DNA of 64,000 bases from Akkermansiaceae bacterium. Its GTDB lineage: Bacteria; Verrucomicrobiota; Verrucomicrobiia; Verrucomicrobiales; DEV007. The stretch spans positions 1 to 64,000 of the forward strand of contig JACKQC010000015.1 of assembly GCA_024233085.1 (NCBI GenBank), written 5' to 3'. Shown piece by piece: positions 51,859 through 61,464 of this stretch. The position numbers and the translations under genes are program-made. How positions within the stretch are numbered: position 1 is the stretch's first letter; the number at the start of each line of letters is the position of its first letter. Under the pieces are notes generated by a model that was not told the origin of the DNA, did no database searches, and saw only the letters and a list, made by a program, of their open reading frames with translations.

Positions 51859-54291
51859 ATGAGACGGATTGCCTTCGCCATCACCTTTCTTGCCTTCGGG
51901 GCGTCCACCGCTGCTCAGGCCGCGGACGCTAGCGATGACATCGCCTTTTTCGAAAGCAAGATTCGCCCGCTCTTGGTGTCGCGCTGCTACCAGTGCCACT
52001 CGAAAGGCGAGAAGATGAAGGGCGAACTTCTGCTCGACAGCCGCAATGGCTGGATGATCGGCGGGACCCTCGGACCTGCAATCGTGCCTGGCGATCTGGA
52101 CAAATCGCTTCTCGTTGAGGCGGTGCGCTATCGTGACGAGGACCTCGCTATGCCGCCCAAGGGCAGGCTGCCCGACCATGAGATCGCTCTGCTCGAGGAA
52201 TGGGTGCGCCGCGGCGCTCCCGATCCGCGCATCGACGAAAGCGTAAAGGCCAAAGAAGGCATCGACATCGAGGCTGGCCGCCAGTTCTGGTCCTTCCGAC
52301 CGATCGAAAAGTCCGCGCCGCCGGCCGTGAAAAATGCCGACTGGCCGCGCCGCGACAGCGACCGCTTCGTGCTCGCGAAGTTGGAGGATAACAGGCTCGC
52401 CCCCGCCGCTGACGCAGATCCCGCCACCCTGCTGCGCCGTCTCAGCTACGACCTGACAGGGTTGCCTCCGGCATCTGACAGGGTTGAGTCGTTCGTCGCG
52501 GCCTTTGCGGAACATCCCGACCCAGCTGTCGCCGCGGAGGTCGATCACCTGCTGGCGAGCGAGGCCTTCGGCGAAAAATGGGGCCGTCACTGGCTCGACC
52601 TGGCCCGTTACGGCGACTCGAACGGCTCCAGCTTCAACGTCGTGACACGTTCGGCCTGGCGCTACCGCAACTGGGTGATCGAGGCGATGAACGCGAACCT
52701 GCCGATCGACCAATTCATCCGCATGCAGATCGCGGGCGACCTGCTGCCGTGGGAAACCCAGGAGGAACGCGATGACAACCTCATCGCCGCGGCTTACTTG
52801 ATGATCGGCAGCAAGGTGCTCGGCCTTTTCGACAAGGACCAACTCCAGATGGACGTGGTCGACGAGCAGATCGAGCTGGTCGGCAAGGGACTGCTCGGCC
52901 TGACGCTCGGCTGCGCGCGCTGCCACGATCACAAGTTCGATCCCGTGCCGACCGCCGACTACTACGCGCTGGCCGGCATCTTCACCAGCACCCGGACGCT
53001 GAACGGCCGGATCAAGGGACCGCTTGAAGATGAATCTGACGTGATGATCCGCGGACTCGGTCCCGGCGGCGACGAGCTGCTGCGGGCCTTTCTCGAAAAA
53101 CACCGGCACGACTGGGAAAAGTCCGAGGACAAACTCTACGGCTTGCGTCCCCAGGTGGCCCGGCTCGAAAGGGAGGCCGGGGAAAACCCGGGCGATGCGA
53201 AGCTCGCGGCAGAGCTGGAAAAGAAACGCGCCGAACTGGCGAAATACGAAGCCATGTGGCGGAGTTTTCCCGAACTGCCCGCGTGGGTCTACTCACCGAT
53301 GGACGAGGCCGAGCCGGCCGATACCACCATTCGCGTCCGCGGCGGTCCGACCGCGCACGGCGACGTGGTGCCGCGCGGCTTTCTCCAAGTCGCCTCGTGG
53401 GACGGCCAGCCGCTGGTGAATCCCGAGCAAAGCGGTCGCCTTGAGCTGGCTGAGTGGCTGGTGGCGCCGGAGAATCCGCTCACCGCCCGCGTCTTTGTCA
53501 ACCGCGTCTGGCAGAAGCTGTTCGGCGAGGGCATCGTTCGCTCGGTGGATAACTTCGGCGTCAGGGGCGAGACGCCAACCCATCCCGAGCTGCTCGATTT
53601 TCTCGCGTCCGACTTCGTCGGGAATGGCTGGGATTTGAAGGCGCTCATCCGCGATCTCGCCACCAGCCGCGCCTACCGCATGGCGGCGACGGTCGAGAGT
53701 GGGCCGACCGAACCGGGCATCGAGAATCGCCTGCTCCAGCATCAGAATCGCCGCCGTCTCGAGCCGGAGGAGATCCGCGACACGCTCCTGTTGCTGTCCG
53801 GTCGATTGGAACGCGGTCCACGCGGCGCGGTGGTCGATCACCTGCCGCTGACCGAAGTGAATGACGGCCTGGAGGACAAGGGCGTCGTCGAGACGAACCA
53901 TCGCACGGTGTATCAGCCGGTGATCCGCAACACGGTGATGGACGTGATGGAGATCTTCGATTTTCCGAATCCCGCCATGCCGACCGGCCAACGGGCGCGG
54001 ACGACCGTGGCGCCGCAGGCGCTCTACCTGATGAACAGTCCCTTCGTTCAGGAAACGACCGCCGAGCTAGGCCACCGGCTCATGGATCCGTGGGCCGGGA
54101 GCACACCCGAGGCGGTGCTGGAGACCATTTTCGAGCAGGTCATCTGCCGCCCGCCGACCACGGCGGAGATGAACGTGCTGATGCCGTATTTCGAGAAACA
54201 ATTCGAGGGCGACCCCATGCCCAGCCCCCACGACCGGGCCAAGATGGCGCAGGCGCTGGTGGCCTCGACGCTGTTTCAATACCTTGATTGA
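51859..54291 (+). CDS. DUF1549/DUF1553 cytochrome-type protein (PSD1)
   Basis: This 810-residue exported protein has haem c site CYQCH at 43-47 in a planctomycete cytochrome C1-like domain. The DUF1549 part (about 170-400; LLRRLSYDLTGLPP, RHWLDLARYGDSNG, CARCHDHKFDP with a second CxxCH) follows, then the DUF1553 part (about 500-790; ARVFVNRVWQKLFGEGIV, RRRLEPEEIRDTLLLLSG). These proteins pair with DUF1501 partners, and the DUF1501 gene follows nine bases later. Proposed as surface redox proteins; substrate unknown. Confidence 0.93.
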   Translation: MRRIAFAITFLAFGASTAAQAADASDDIAFFESKIRPLLVSRCYQCHSKGEKMKGELLLDSRNGWMIGGTLGPAIVPGDLDKSLLVEAVRYRDEDLAMPPKGRLPDHEIALLEEWVRRGAPDPRIDESVKAKEGIDIEAGRQFWSFRPIEKSAPPAVKNADWPRRDSDRFVLAKLEDNRLAPAADADPATLLRRLSYDLTGLPPASDRVESFVAAFAEHPDPAVAAEVDHLLASEAFGEKWGRHWLDLARYGDSNGSSFNVVTRSAWRYRNWVIEAMNANLPIDQFIRMQIAGDLLPWETQEERDDNLIAAAYLMIGSKVLGLFDKDQLQMDVVDEQIELVGKGLLGLTLGCARCHDHKFDPVPTADYYALAGIFTSTRTLNGRIKGPLEDESDVMIRGLGPGGDELLRAFLEKHRHDWEKSEDKLYGLRPQVARLEREAGENPGDAKLAAELEKKRAELAKYEAMWRSFPELPAWVYSPMDEAEPADTTIRVRGGPTAHGDVVPRGFLQVASWDGQPLVNPEQSGRLELAEWLVAPENPLTARVFVNRVWQKLFGEGIVRSVDNFGVRGETPTHPELLDFLASDFVGNGWDLKALIRDLATSRAYRMAATVESGPTEPGIENRLLQHQNRRRLEPEEIRDTLLLLSGRLERGPRGAVVDHLPLTEVNDGLEDKGVVETNHRTVYQPVIRNTVMDVMEIFDFPNPAMPTGQRARTTVAPQALYLMNSPFVQETTAELGHRLMDPWAGSTPEAVLETIFEQVICRPPTTAEMNVLMPYFEKQFEGDPMPSPHDRAKMAQALVASTLFQYLD

Positions 54292-54300
54292 CCTTTGCTC

Positions 54301-55716
54301 ATGAAGACGACCGCCTGTCACCGATTCGACCGGACTCTGTCCCGCCGCGACCTGCTGCTGCGCAGCGCCTGCGGGTTCGGCTCGCTCGCCCTGGCCGGAC
54401 TGGCTCAGCAGGATGCGGCCTCGGCGCGGACGATTACTCATCGGGTAGCCAAGGCGAAGCGCTGCATCCTGCTCTTCATGCACGGCGGGGTGAGCCAGGT
54501 GGATTCCTTCGATCCGAAGCCGCGCCTCAACCAGGATCACGGCAAGCCGCTGCCCTTCGACCTTCCGGGCCTGATCCGGCCGGATCGATTGGGCAAGGTC
54601 TTTGGCTCAAAATGGCGCTTTGACCGCCATGGGGAGAGCGGTCTGCCGGTGTCGGAACTCTTTCCCCACATGGCCAAGCAGGTGGATAAGATGTGCTTCA
54701 TCAAGTCGCTCCACACCGACGGCGAGGCCCATGGTCAAGCCGTGCTGCGGCTCCACACGGGCGAGGCGAGTTTTGTCCGTCCCAGCGTCGGTTCATGGAT
54801 CAGCTACGGCCTCCAGAGCGAGAACGAAAGCATGCCGGCCTTCGTGTCGATCGATTATCCGGCCATGCATGGCGGCGTCCGCCTCTACGGCAATGCCTTC
54901 CTGCCCGCCCACCACCAGGGCACTCAAATCAAGTTGCGCACCTCTTCTTCCAAATTGCCGCAGGTCCGGTATCTGGAGAGCAACCTGCTCACCACCGAGC
55001 GACAGCGCGAGCAGGTGGACGTCATTCAAGCGCTGAATCGCACCCACGCCGACCGCGCCGGTTCCGATCCTAACTTGGAAGCGGTGATCGCTTCCTACGA
55101 GCTGGCCTATAAGATGCAGCGGGTGGCGCCGGAGATCATGAACATCGAGTCCGAGCCGCAGCACATGAAGGAACTTTACGGCGTGGGCGACCAGTGGTGC
55201 GACGGCTACGCCCGCCAGTGCCTGCTGGCCCGGCGCATGGCCGAGGCCGGGGTGCGCTTCATCCAGGTGGCGACCGACTACCACTGGGATCACCACGGCA
55301 ACATCGACCACGACCTGCCCGAGAGCGCGGCCAAGACCGACAAGCCCGTGGCCGCCCTGCTCGCCGACCTCGACCAGCGCGGCCTGCTGGAGGATACCCT
55401 CATCATCTGGGCCGGCGAATTCGGTCGCACTCCGGTGGCCCAGATCGATCGTGGGAATCCCGGACGCGATCACAACCCACATGGTTACACCGTCTGGATG
55501 GCGGGCGGCGGGGTGAAGGGTGGCTTTTCCTTCGGCGAAACCGACGATTTCGGCTATCTGGCCGTTGAAAACAAAGTCCACATGCACGATCTCCACGCGA
55601 CGATCCTGCACCTGATGGGTATGGATCACGAGCGCCTCACTTATCGCTATGCCGGGCGAGATTTCCGACTGACGGATGTCTATGGACGAGTCGTGAGGGA
55701 AGTTCTCGCGGGTTGA
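54301..55716 (+). CDS. DUF1501 Tat-exported protein, partner of DUF1549/1553
   Basis: The protein is 471 residues from the ATG at 54301, with a Tat signal (SRRDLLLRSACGFGSLALAG). DUF1501 segments include CILLFMHGGVSQVDSFDPKP, SLHTDGEAHGQAVLRLHTGE, LLARRMAEAGVRFIQV and TLIIWAGEFGRTPVAQ. It is the canonical partner of the preceding PSD1 gene and the last gene of the co-directional cluster. Confidence 0.93.
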   Translation: MKTTACHRFDRTLSRRDLLLRSACGFGSLALAGLAQQDAASARTITHRVAKAKRCILLFMHGGVSQVDSFDPKPRLNQDHGKPLPFDLPGLIRPDRLGKVFGSKWRFDRHGESGLPVSELFPHMAKQVDKMCFIKSLHTDGEAHGQAVLRLHTGEASFVRPSVGSWISYGLQSENESMPAFVSIDYPAMHGGVRLYGNAFLPAHHQGTQIKLRTSSSKLPQVRYLESNLLTTERQREQVDVIQALNRTHADRAGSDPNLEAVIASYELAYKMQRVAPEIMNIESEPQHMKELYGVGDQWCDGYARQCLLARRMAEAGVRFIQVATDYHWDHHGNIDHDLPESAAKTDKPVAALLADLDQRGLLEDTLIIWAGEFGRTPVAQIDRGNPGRDHNPHGYTVWMAGGGVKGGFSFGETDDFGYLAVENKVHMHDLHATILHLMGMDHERLTYRYAGRDFRLTDVYGRVVREVLAG

Positions 55717-55799
55717 ACCGAAGGGACAATTCGCGAGGGAGATGTTCCCGTCCGCGCGCGCGGATCTGTTCCCGCCGGTCCGGCGAACCGTGGAAAAGA

Positions 55800-57326
55800 T
55801 CAGCGCATCGCGATGCCGCGGCGGTCGATGGTCAGCACCTCGTCGGAGGAGACATTCTGAATCACGACCTGGGTGGGCCGAATTTCGAGGACGCGGTAGT
55901 CTTCCTCGTCTCCGCTCGGGGCGAGTGCCCGGAAGACGTCGCCGTCCTTGACCACGTAGTGGTAGTCGCTGCCGGGCATCGACAGGGTCGCGTAGGTGTC
56001 GGCGGACTGGCCGGGCACGTCCTTGACGAGCAGGTGCCGGGCGCCGGTGTCGGTGTCCTCGATAAGCACGCGCGAGACATCGACCAGGGATCCCTTGCCC
56101 TCCTTGCTGCTGATGCTTTTCGATTCGACGCTGGCGATCCGGTAGTGGGAACCGGGGATCGTTTCACCCAGACGAACGGTCACGGGATCGGTCTCCGTGC
56201 TGGAGAGCAGGCGAATCAACGCCGAGTCGCCCTCGACCCCCTTGAGGACGAAAGGCAGGGGAGTTTCGTGAAAACCCTCCAGCACCAGCGACGACACCGC
56301 GCCCGCGCTCGGCCGGGACTCGGAGGCGGTTGGGTCGGCGTTTTCCGCGTCCGGATTGACGATTTCTTCGGAGAGAGTGGCGCCATCGAGCGACGCCAGA
56401 GCCGGGCGCGGCGTGGTCCCGACGGGCGCGGAATCCCCCGGCGAATCGCCCGGCGCGAGGGACGAAGCGGTCTTGCCATCGTTGGGATCGAGCGCGGCGG
56501 CGGCGCCGGACTCGGTGAGGCCGGCGGCCTCGAACGCCTTCGCCGGATTGAGCAACAGATCGCGAAGCACGGGGTAACCGCCTTTCTCGGCCAACATGGC
56601 GGCGGTGCGTTCCTCCTCGTCGAGGGCGAAGGGATTGGCCTGGTTCTGGAGCAGGAGGCGGATGACGTCCTCGTGGCCCCCCTGGGCGGCGATCATCAGG
56701 GGCGTCTGGCCGGAGGGGCTGCGGGCGTTGATGTAGGCGCCGCGGTTCAGCAACTGGTCGATCACGGCGGTGTCGCCGCGGAAACACGCCACCAGCAGGG
56801 CGCCGTCGAGCGATTCCTGCTCGGATTTGCCGGCGAGAAATTCCACGGTGTCCGATTGGCCGTTGAAGGCGGCGAGATTCAGCGCGGTCCAGCCTTCGTT
56901 GTCCTGGGCGTCGAGATCGGCGCCGCGTCCGACGAGCAGGCGCGCCACGTCCGTGAATCCCTTGCCGGAGGCCTCGATCAGCGCGGTGCGTCCGGCGGTG
57001 TTCACGGCGCGGGGGTCGAGTCCGGCATCGAGCAGGGCCTGCACCATCTCCGTTTTTCCGGCGGCGGCGGCCAGGATCAGGCCCGTGTTACCCTCGGCGT
57101 CGATGAGGCTGTCGATGGACAGGCCGGCCTCGCGAAAAAGGGGCAGTACCGCGGGATCGCCGACGCTGACGGCTTCGAAAAAAGATTCGGACGAGGCCTC
57201 GAATCCCCGGTTTACCAGTTTATTGGACGCATCCTGTTCGGGACTTCCGCATCCGGTCAGCAACAAGATCAGGGCGAGCGAAGAGGCGGAGAAAGGAACG
57301 GGGAAACGGAGAGGGGAAGCTTTCAT
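55800..57326 (-). CDS. Ankyrin-repeat lipoprotein
   Basis: The protein is 508 residues from the ATG at 57326, with a lipoprotein signal ending in the lipobox LLTGC (near residue 25), so it is membrane-anchored. About six ankyrin repeats run from residue 60 to 260 (for example NTGLILAAAAGKTEMVQALLDAGLD, GQTPLMIAAQGGHEDVIRLLL). A low-complexity linker (about 270-330) leads to a C-terminal domain of unknown fold (about 330-508). Ankyrin repeats bind proteins. The upstream region is AT-rich and probably holds its promoter. Confidence 0.85.
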   Translation of the reverse strand: MKASPLRFPVPFSASSLALILLLTGCGSPEQDASNKLVNRGFEASSESFFEAVSVGDPAVLPLFREAGLSIDSLIDAEGNTGLILAAAAGKTEMVQALLDAGLDPRAVNTAGRTALIEASGKGFTDVARLLVGRGADLDAQDNEGWTALNLAAFNGQSDTVEFLAGKSEQESLDGALLVACFRGDTAVIDQLLNRGAYINARSPSGQTPLMIAAQGGHEDVIRLLLQNQANPFALDEEERTAAMLAEKGGYPVLRDLLLNPAKAFEAAGLTESGAAAALDPNDGKTASSLAPGDSPGDSAPVGTTPRPALASLDGATLSEEIVNPDAENADPTASESRPSAGAVSSLVLEGFHETPLPFVLKGVEGDSALIRLLSSTETDPVTVRLGETIPGSHYRIASVESKSISSKEGKGSLVDVSRVLIEDTDTGARHLLVKDVPGQSADTYATLSMPGSDYHYVVKDGDVFRALAPSGDEEDYRVLEIRPTQVVIQNVSSDEVLTIDRRGIAMR

Positions 57327-57474
57327 GGGAATCCAAAATTCTCGAAGAATTCCCATAATTTTAACATTTACACTTAGGGGTGCAATTTTTATTTAAGAAA
57401 TATTAAATTTTCAGGGATCAGGGATTTGAAGGCGCTGCGGTGAGGCCGGGTCCGAAAAACTAATTACCGGAAAC
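57327..57474. promoter_or_regulatory. AT-rich intergenic region upstream of the ankyrin gene
   Basis: This 148-bp stretch is unusually AT-rich for the window (57358-57415). It contains AATTCTCGAAGAATT, an inverted repeat centred near 57346. It is the likely promoter region of the minus-strand lipoprotein gene; exact boxes were not assigned. Confidence 0.4.
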
Positions 57475-57957
57475 TCACCGTCGCCCGCCCAGTTCCTTCT
57501 TGATCGGCTGAAAGTCGCCTTCTTCACAGCAGCGGACGAAACCCTCGCAAAAGCTCTTCAGTTGGTCCCAGACCCGCCGAATCTCGGCGGATTCCTCGTC
57601 GGTGATGGCGTCGTCCTCCGCCGCGCTGGAAATCACGGAAAGCAGGCCGGCGAACTGCTGGACGATGGCGTGGGTGGCGGGAACGACGTTGTAGCCCTTT
57701 TCGTTGGAGCTTTTGGGATTTCGCACGAAATAACCGCCTGCCTGCCGGCACAGCCACTCGACCATGGCCGGCTCGCGGGTGAGTTCGAGCAGTTGCTTGA
57801 CGCGATCGAGGGGATTTCGGCTGCCGGAGCCGGTGTCGGTGTTCGGCTGAGCCCATTTGTAAACCAGGGAGAGGGACACCCCCATTTCCGAGGCGATCTG
57901 TTTCGGGCTGGTGTGGGGCCGCTCGAAGGCGTGCTTGAGGATCTCGTGCGATTCCAT
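57475..57957 (-). CDS. CII-like phage-type transcriptional regulator
   Basis: The protein is 160 residues from the ATG at 57957 (an upstream start at 58008 is less family-like). The N-terminal helix-turn-helix is SPKQIASEMGVSLSLVYKWAQ (14-34). The body VEWLCRQAGGYFVRNP followed by VVPATHAIVQQFAGLLS and a helical C-terminus match the phage regulatory CII (CP76-type) family, which is widespread in Verrucomicrobia outside obvious prophages. No phage genes surround it, so it is probably a domesticated chromosomal regulator; targets are unknown. Confidence 0.75.
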   Translation of the reverse strand: MESHEILKHAFERPHTSPKQIASEMGVSLSLVYKWAQPNTDTGSGSRNPLDRVKQLLELTREPAMVEWLCRQAGGYFVRNPKSSNEKGYNVVPATHAIVQQFAGLLSVISSAAEDDAITDEESAEIRRVWDQLKSFCEGFVRCCEEGDFQPIKKELGGRR

Positions 57958-58199
57958 GACGGGACGCAGTTTGGCCGAATCGGCGCCGAATGACAAGCGT
58001 GTTGGCAAAGGCGGCGGCGGGCGGTCGAGCCGGAGGGTTACAAACGGTTTCGGCCTTTGTAATCGCGCCGGTTCGCGACCGCGGACATACTGCGATCGCC
58101 ATTCGGGAGAGCTGTTCGATCCGGCTCTTTCGAGGCTTGCGCGGGTGACTGGATTTCGTCATCCTCGACCCCGAAACCCACGAAAACCGATTCCCCGTC

Positions 58200-58904
58200 A
58201 TGCCCGAGATCCTCCAGGAAGCGTTGAAAGGCCACAACCTGCCGCTGACGATTCTGGTCGGCGTGGTCCTGCTTTATTGGGTCGTCTCGATGTTCGGTCT
58301 CGTCGATCTGGATTCGATGGACGGAGGCGGGGCGGACGCGGCCGACGGGCTGGACGGGGGAGCGGACGATGGCGGAGCCGACGATGGTGGTGGCGAAGAC
58401 GGCGATTCGGAAAACGGCCATCACCACGGATTGAGCTTTCTCCAGGCGATGGTGCGCTTCGTCGGGGCGTCGGACGCGCCGCTGACTTTCGTGCTGACCC
58501 TGCTGGTGATGTACACCTGGGGCGCCAATGTGCTGGCGAACCACTATCTCAACGCCGGGGGCTCCACCTCGCGGGCGAATCTCATCCTGATTCCGGTGGT
58601 GATCGGCGCCTTCATCCTGACGCGCCTGACGGTGCGTCCGCTCCGACCGCTGATGAAATTCCTGCGCAAGGCCGAGGAGAGCGTCTCCATTGTCGGCCTG
58701 ACCGGCACGGTCCGGTCGCTCCGGATCACGGAGGAATACGGCCAGATCGAAGTCGACGCCAAGGGCGCGCCTCTGTTGCTCAACGCCCGGCTTTCGGATG
58801 GCGCCGCCGCCCTCGAAAAAGGGGCCGGCATTCTCGTCGTGGCCAAGGACGAAGAGCGCGATCTCTGGGTCGTGCGCGCGCTGCCGGATCGAAAAATTTC
58901 CTGA
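58200..58904 (+). CDS. YqiJ/NfeD-like membrane protein, partner of flotillin
   Basis: This 234-residue protein has about three membrane helices (about 16-35, 95-115, 130-150). An acidic, Gly-rich cytoplasmic loop (about 38-75, with DGGADDGGADDGGGEDGD) lies between the first and second. A C-terminal OB-fold-like domain (about 165-234; SIVGLTGTVRSLRIT) follows. This is the YqiJ plan, the partner of the YqiK-type flotillin. The flotillin start codon lies 21 bases downstream, so the two form an operon. Confidence 0.75.
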   Translation: MPEILQEALKGHNLPLTILVGVVLLYWVVSMFGLVDLDSMDGGGADAADGLDGGADDGGADDGGGEDGDSENGHHHGLSFLQAMVRFVGASDAPLTFVLTLLVMYTWGANVLANHYLNAGGSTSRANLILIPVVIGAFILTRLTVRPLRPLMKFLRKAEESVSIVGLTGTVRSLRITEEYGQIEVDAKGAPLLLNARLSDGAAALEKGAGILVVAKDEERDLWVVRALPDRKIS

Positions 58905-58925
58905 AACCCTAACCCATAAACTCCA

Positions 58926-58988
58926 ATGATACTCGCTGAAATTCCCTTTCCCGTGACCGTGGTCGCGGTGGTGATCGGTGTCGGCTTG
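58926..58988 (+). pseudogene. 5' fragment of IS-interrupted flotillin gene
   Basis: The ATG at 58926 opens 21 codons (MILAEIPFPVTVVAVVIGVGL) that end exactly at the CTTG target of the insertion element. Joined to codon TTC at 61501 the frame continues as FIAVLALYANLF, giving one continuous membrane helix and a 672-residue protein. The interruption therefore lies inside the N-terminal transmembrane segment. Confidence 0.85.
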
Positions 58989-59070
58989 TTGAACGGAGCC
59001 GCTTCGCGGCGCCGACTCTCCTGATGCTACCCTTGCCACGCTTCGGTGACGATCTTTTCTTGGGGCGCTT

Positions 59071-60049
59071 ATGAAAAAAAACACCACCACCCTCCCAGTC
59101 CGCCCGCCCATCCAAACGCCGCCGCCAGTCCGCTGAGTCCCCCGCGGATCTTGCCTCGGCCAAGTGGTGGCGCGACTTTCAGCGCCACCTCGATCTCGGC
59201 CGTCTCGCGCCACGATCCCGGGCCTCCTACCTCTGCTGGGTGCGCCAGCTCCACGAGGCCTTCCCGCACCGCGATCCCACCACACTCCGCGAGAACGAGG
59301 TCCTCGATTTCTCATCTCCCTGCGCCAGAAGCGCCGACCAGTGACTCCACCGTCAACCAGGCCGTCTGCGCCCTGCGCGCCTTCTACCGCGACCACCTCG
59401 GCCGGAAGTGGAGGGGCTGGAGCCGGATCAAGATACGACGCGACGAGCAACTCCCCAACGTCCTGAGCCGCGAGGAGGTCGCCCGCTTCTCGGCGCGGTC
59501 AGGAAGGACGTTTCGCGCCGTCTTCACCCTGATGTATCACTGCGGCCTGCGCCTCGGCGAGGCCATCCATCTCAAGCCCGGCCACATCGACGCCTCGCGC
59601 GGCGTCATCCGCATCGTCGGGGCCAAGGGCGGCAGGGATCGCGAGATTCCCGTTCCGCGGAACTCGTCGAGCGGCTGCGCGCCTTCTGAAGCGCCACCGC
59701 AATCCTGAGTGGCTCTTCCCTCGCCGGGGCGCGCTGGAAGAGCGCCGGTGCCACCCCTGCCCGACGCCTTGCGACGCTCCTCCAAACCGATGAGCGATTC
59801 CTCGGTGCAGGCCGCCATGCGCGCCACCGTCCTTTCCCTGGCTGGGATCGGCGGACCGGGCATCGCCCGGTCACCTGCCACCCCTGCGTCATTGCTTCGC
59901 CACCCACCTTCTCGACGCCGGAGTCTCCATCCGCCTGGTCGGCCAGTACTCGGGCACGCCTCGCTCAAGCCCACCCTGGTTTACCTTCACCTGACCGAAG
60001 CCAGCGAGAGCAAGGCGCGCGAGGTCCTCGCGCACTTCCGGGTCTCTGA
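59071..60049 (+). pseudogene. Frameshifted IS tyrosine recombinase
   Basis: This is a homologue of the recombinase at 14454-15444. The ATG at 59071 is again followed by eight A. The frame is broken several times: one base is lost near GATTTCTCATC at about 59310, the segment around 59650-59720 is shifted, and further shifts occur around 59840-59900. Fragments such as VLSREEVARF and HCGLRLGEA remain readable in different frames. Confidence 0.85.
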
Positions 60050-60059
60050 TCCGCCCGCC

Positions 60060-61132
60060 ATGCCCTGGCTCTCGCCGAGGTCTTGCGCGAGCATTGGCCG
60101 CGCTTCGCGCGCGCCCACGCTCCGCGGCTCGCCGCCGCCCATTACCGGGCGGCGCGGGCCGTGCTGTCCTGCGCACCCCGCCCTCGGCGGGCGGTCTGGC
60201 AATGCGCCTGCCACGCGCACGCCCGGCACTTTCCACCACAGTTGCAACCACCGCTCCTGCCCCCAATGCGGCGCCATCGATCAGCAACAGTGGGCCGCCA
60301 CCAGGAGGCCCGCCTCCTCCCGGCGTGCCCTACTGGTCACCCTCACCGTGCCCGACGCCCTGCGCGCGTCGCAAGGCCCACCCGCCATCCTCTACGACCT
60401 GCTGTTGCGCGAGGCCGCCGGAGCGCTCAAAGACCTCTGCCGATCCAAACTCGGCGGCACCCCGGGGTTCACCACGGTGTTGCACACCTGGGGCCGCCAG
60501 CTCCAGCACCATCCCCACGTCCATATCGTCGTCCCGGGGGTGGTCCTCGCGCCCGACGGCCGCGAGCGTTATCCCGACAAGCCCGATTTCCTGGTTCACG
60601 GCGCGCCGCTGGCCGCGCGCTTCCGCAACCGCCTCGAAATCGCCCTCAAAAACAGCCATCCCGAGATCCACGCCGCTTTGGTGCGCGATCATCCCGACGT
60701 CTTCCGGCTCAAATGGGTCGCCGACGCGCGCCACACCGGCTCGGGCAAGCCCGCCCTGCGCTACCTCGCCCGTTACGTTTTCCGATCCGCCCTCGGCCCC
60801 GGTCGCCTCCTCGGCTATGACGGGCAGGGCCGCCTTCGTCTCCAATGCCACCAGAGCGGCGCCAACCGCCCGTTTGTCGTCCTCCTCACCCCCGAGGAGT
60901 TTTTGAGGCGCTGGTGCCTCCACGTCCTGCCCAAGGGGTTTGTGCGCGTGCGCCACCATGGCTGGATGAGCGGCGCGGCGCGCAAAGTCCGCCTCCGCGT
61001 CCGGGCCCTGGTTTGCGGCGAACTCGACGAGCCGGCGCCCGCCGTCATCCTTCCCCGTCCCCGCTGCGCGCTGCGGCGGGAGATGAAACTCCTCGCCACC
61101 ATCGAACCGCGCGGCCCTCCGCCTGAAGATGA
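60060..61132 (+). pseudogene. Frameshifted IS91 Y2 transposase
   Basis: This is a homologue of the transposase at 13337-14431. The 5' third (zinc-binding part, about 60060-60420) is shifted repeatedly by small deletions. From about 60420 one frame is open through the HUH motif (HPHVHIVV) and the Y2 motif (RYLARYVF). It shifts again near 61045-61130 before the expected stop. It is inactive unless the deletions are assembly errors. Confidence 0.85.
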
Positions 61133-61464
61133 GCCACGACCTCCGCCTCCCCTGACACCTCCCAAAGGCCGTCTCCGCGCCGGTCGCGTCTCTTCGCGCG
61201 CCTCTGTCGCGGTTTTCCCGGCACAAACACCGCGATCCGGGCTTAAGATCCGCCTCTCGCGCCCCAACCCTCGGCCCGGCCTTCGAAGCATGAGCTTCGC
61301 GCCGCCGGCGCCAAGCTCATGGCCCCCGCGGAGCCCCTCAAAAGGCGGCTTGAAACCCGATCCCCACGCCAACGCGCTGAGGCTCAACGGAAAATCGAAT
61401 CCGCAAGAGCCGCCGTCCCCGCGCCCCTGACTCCACCGGCGGGCTCGTCCAACAACGGATAGCA

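Noticed and set aside
52450..52495. Two ACAGGGTTG half-sites of the dispersed palindrome inside the DUF1549/1553 gene
   Set aside because: The first encodes the conserved LTGLPP motif of the family, the arms are not inverted, and the frame is uninterrupted, so this is probably coincidence.
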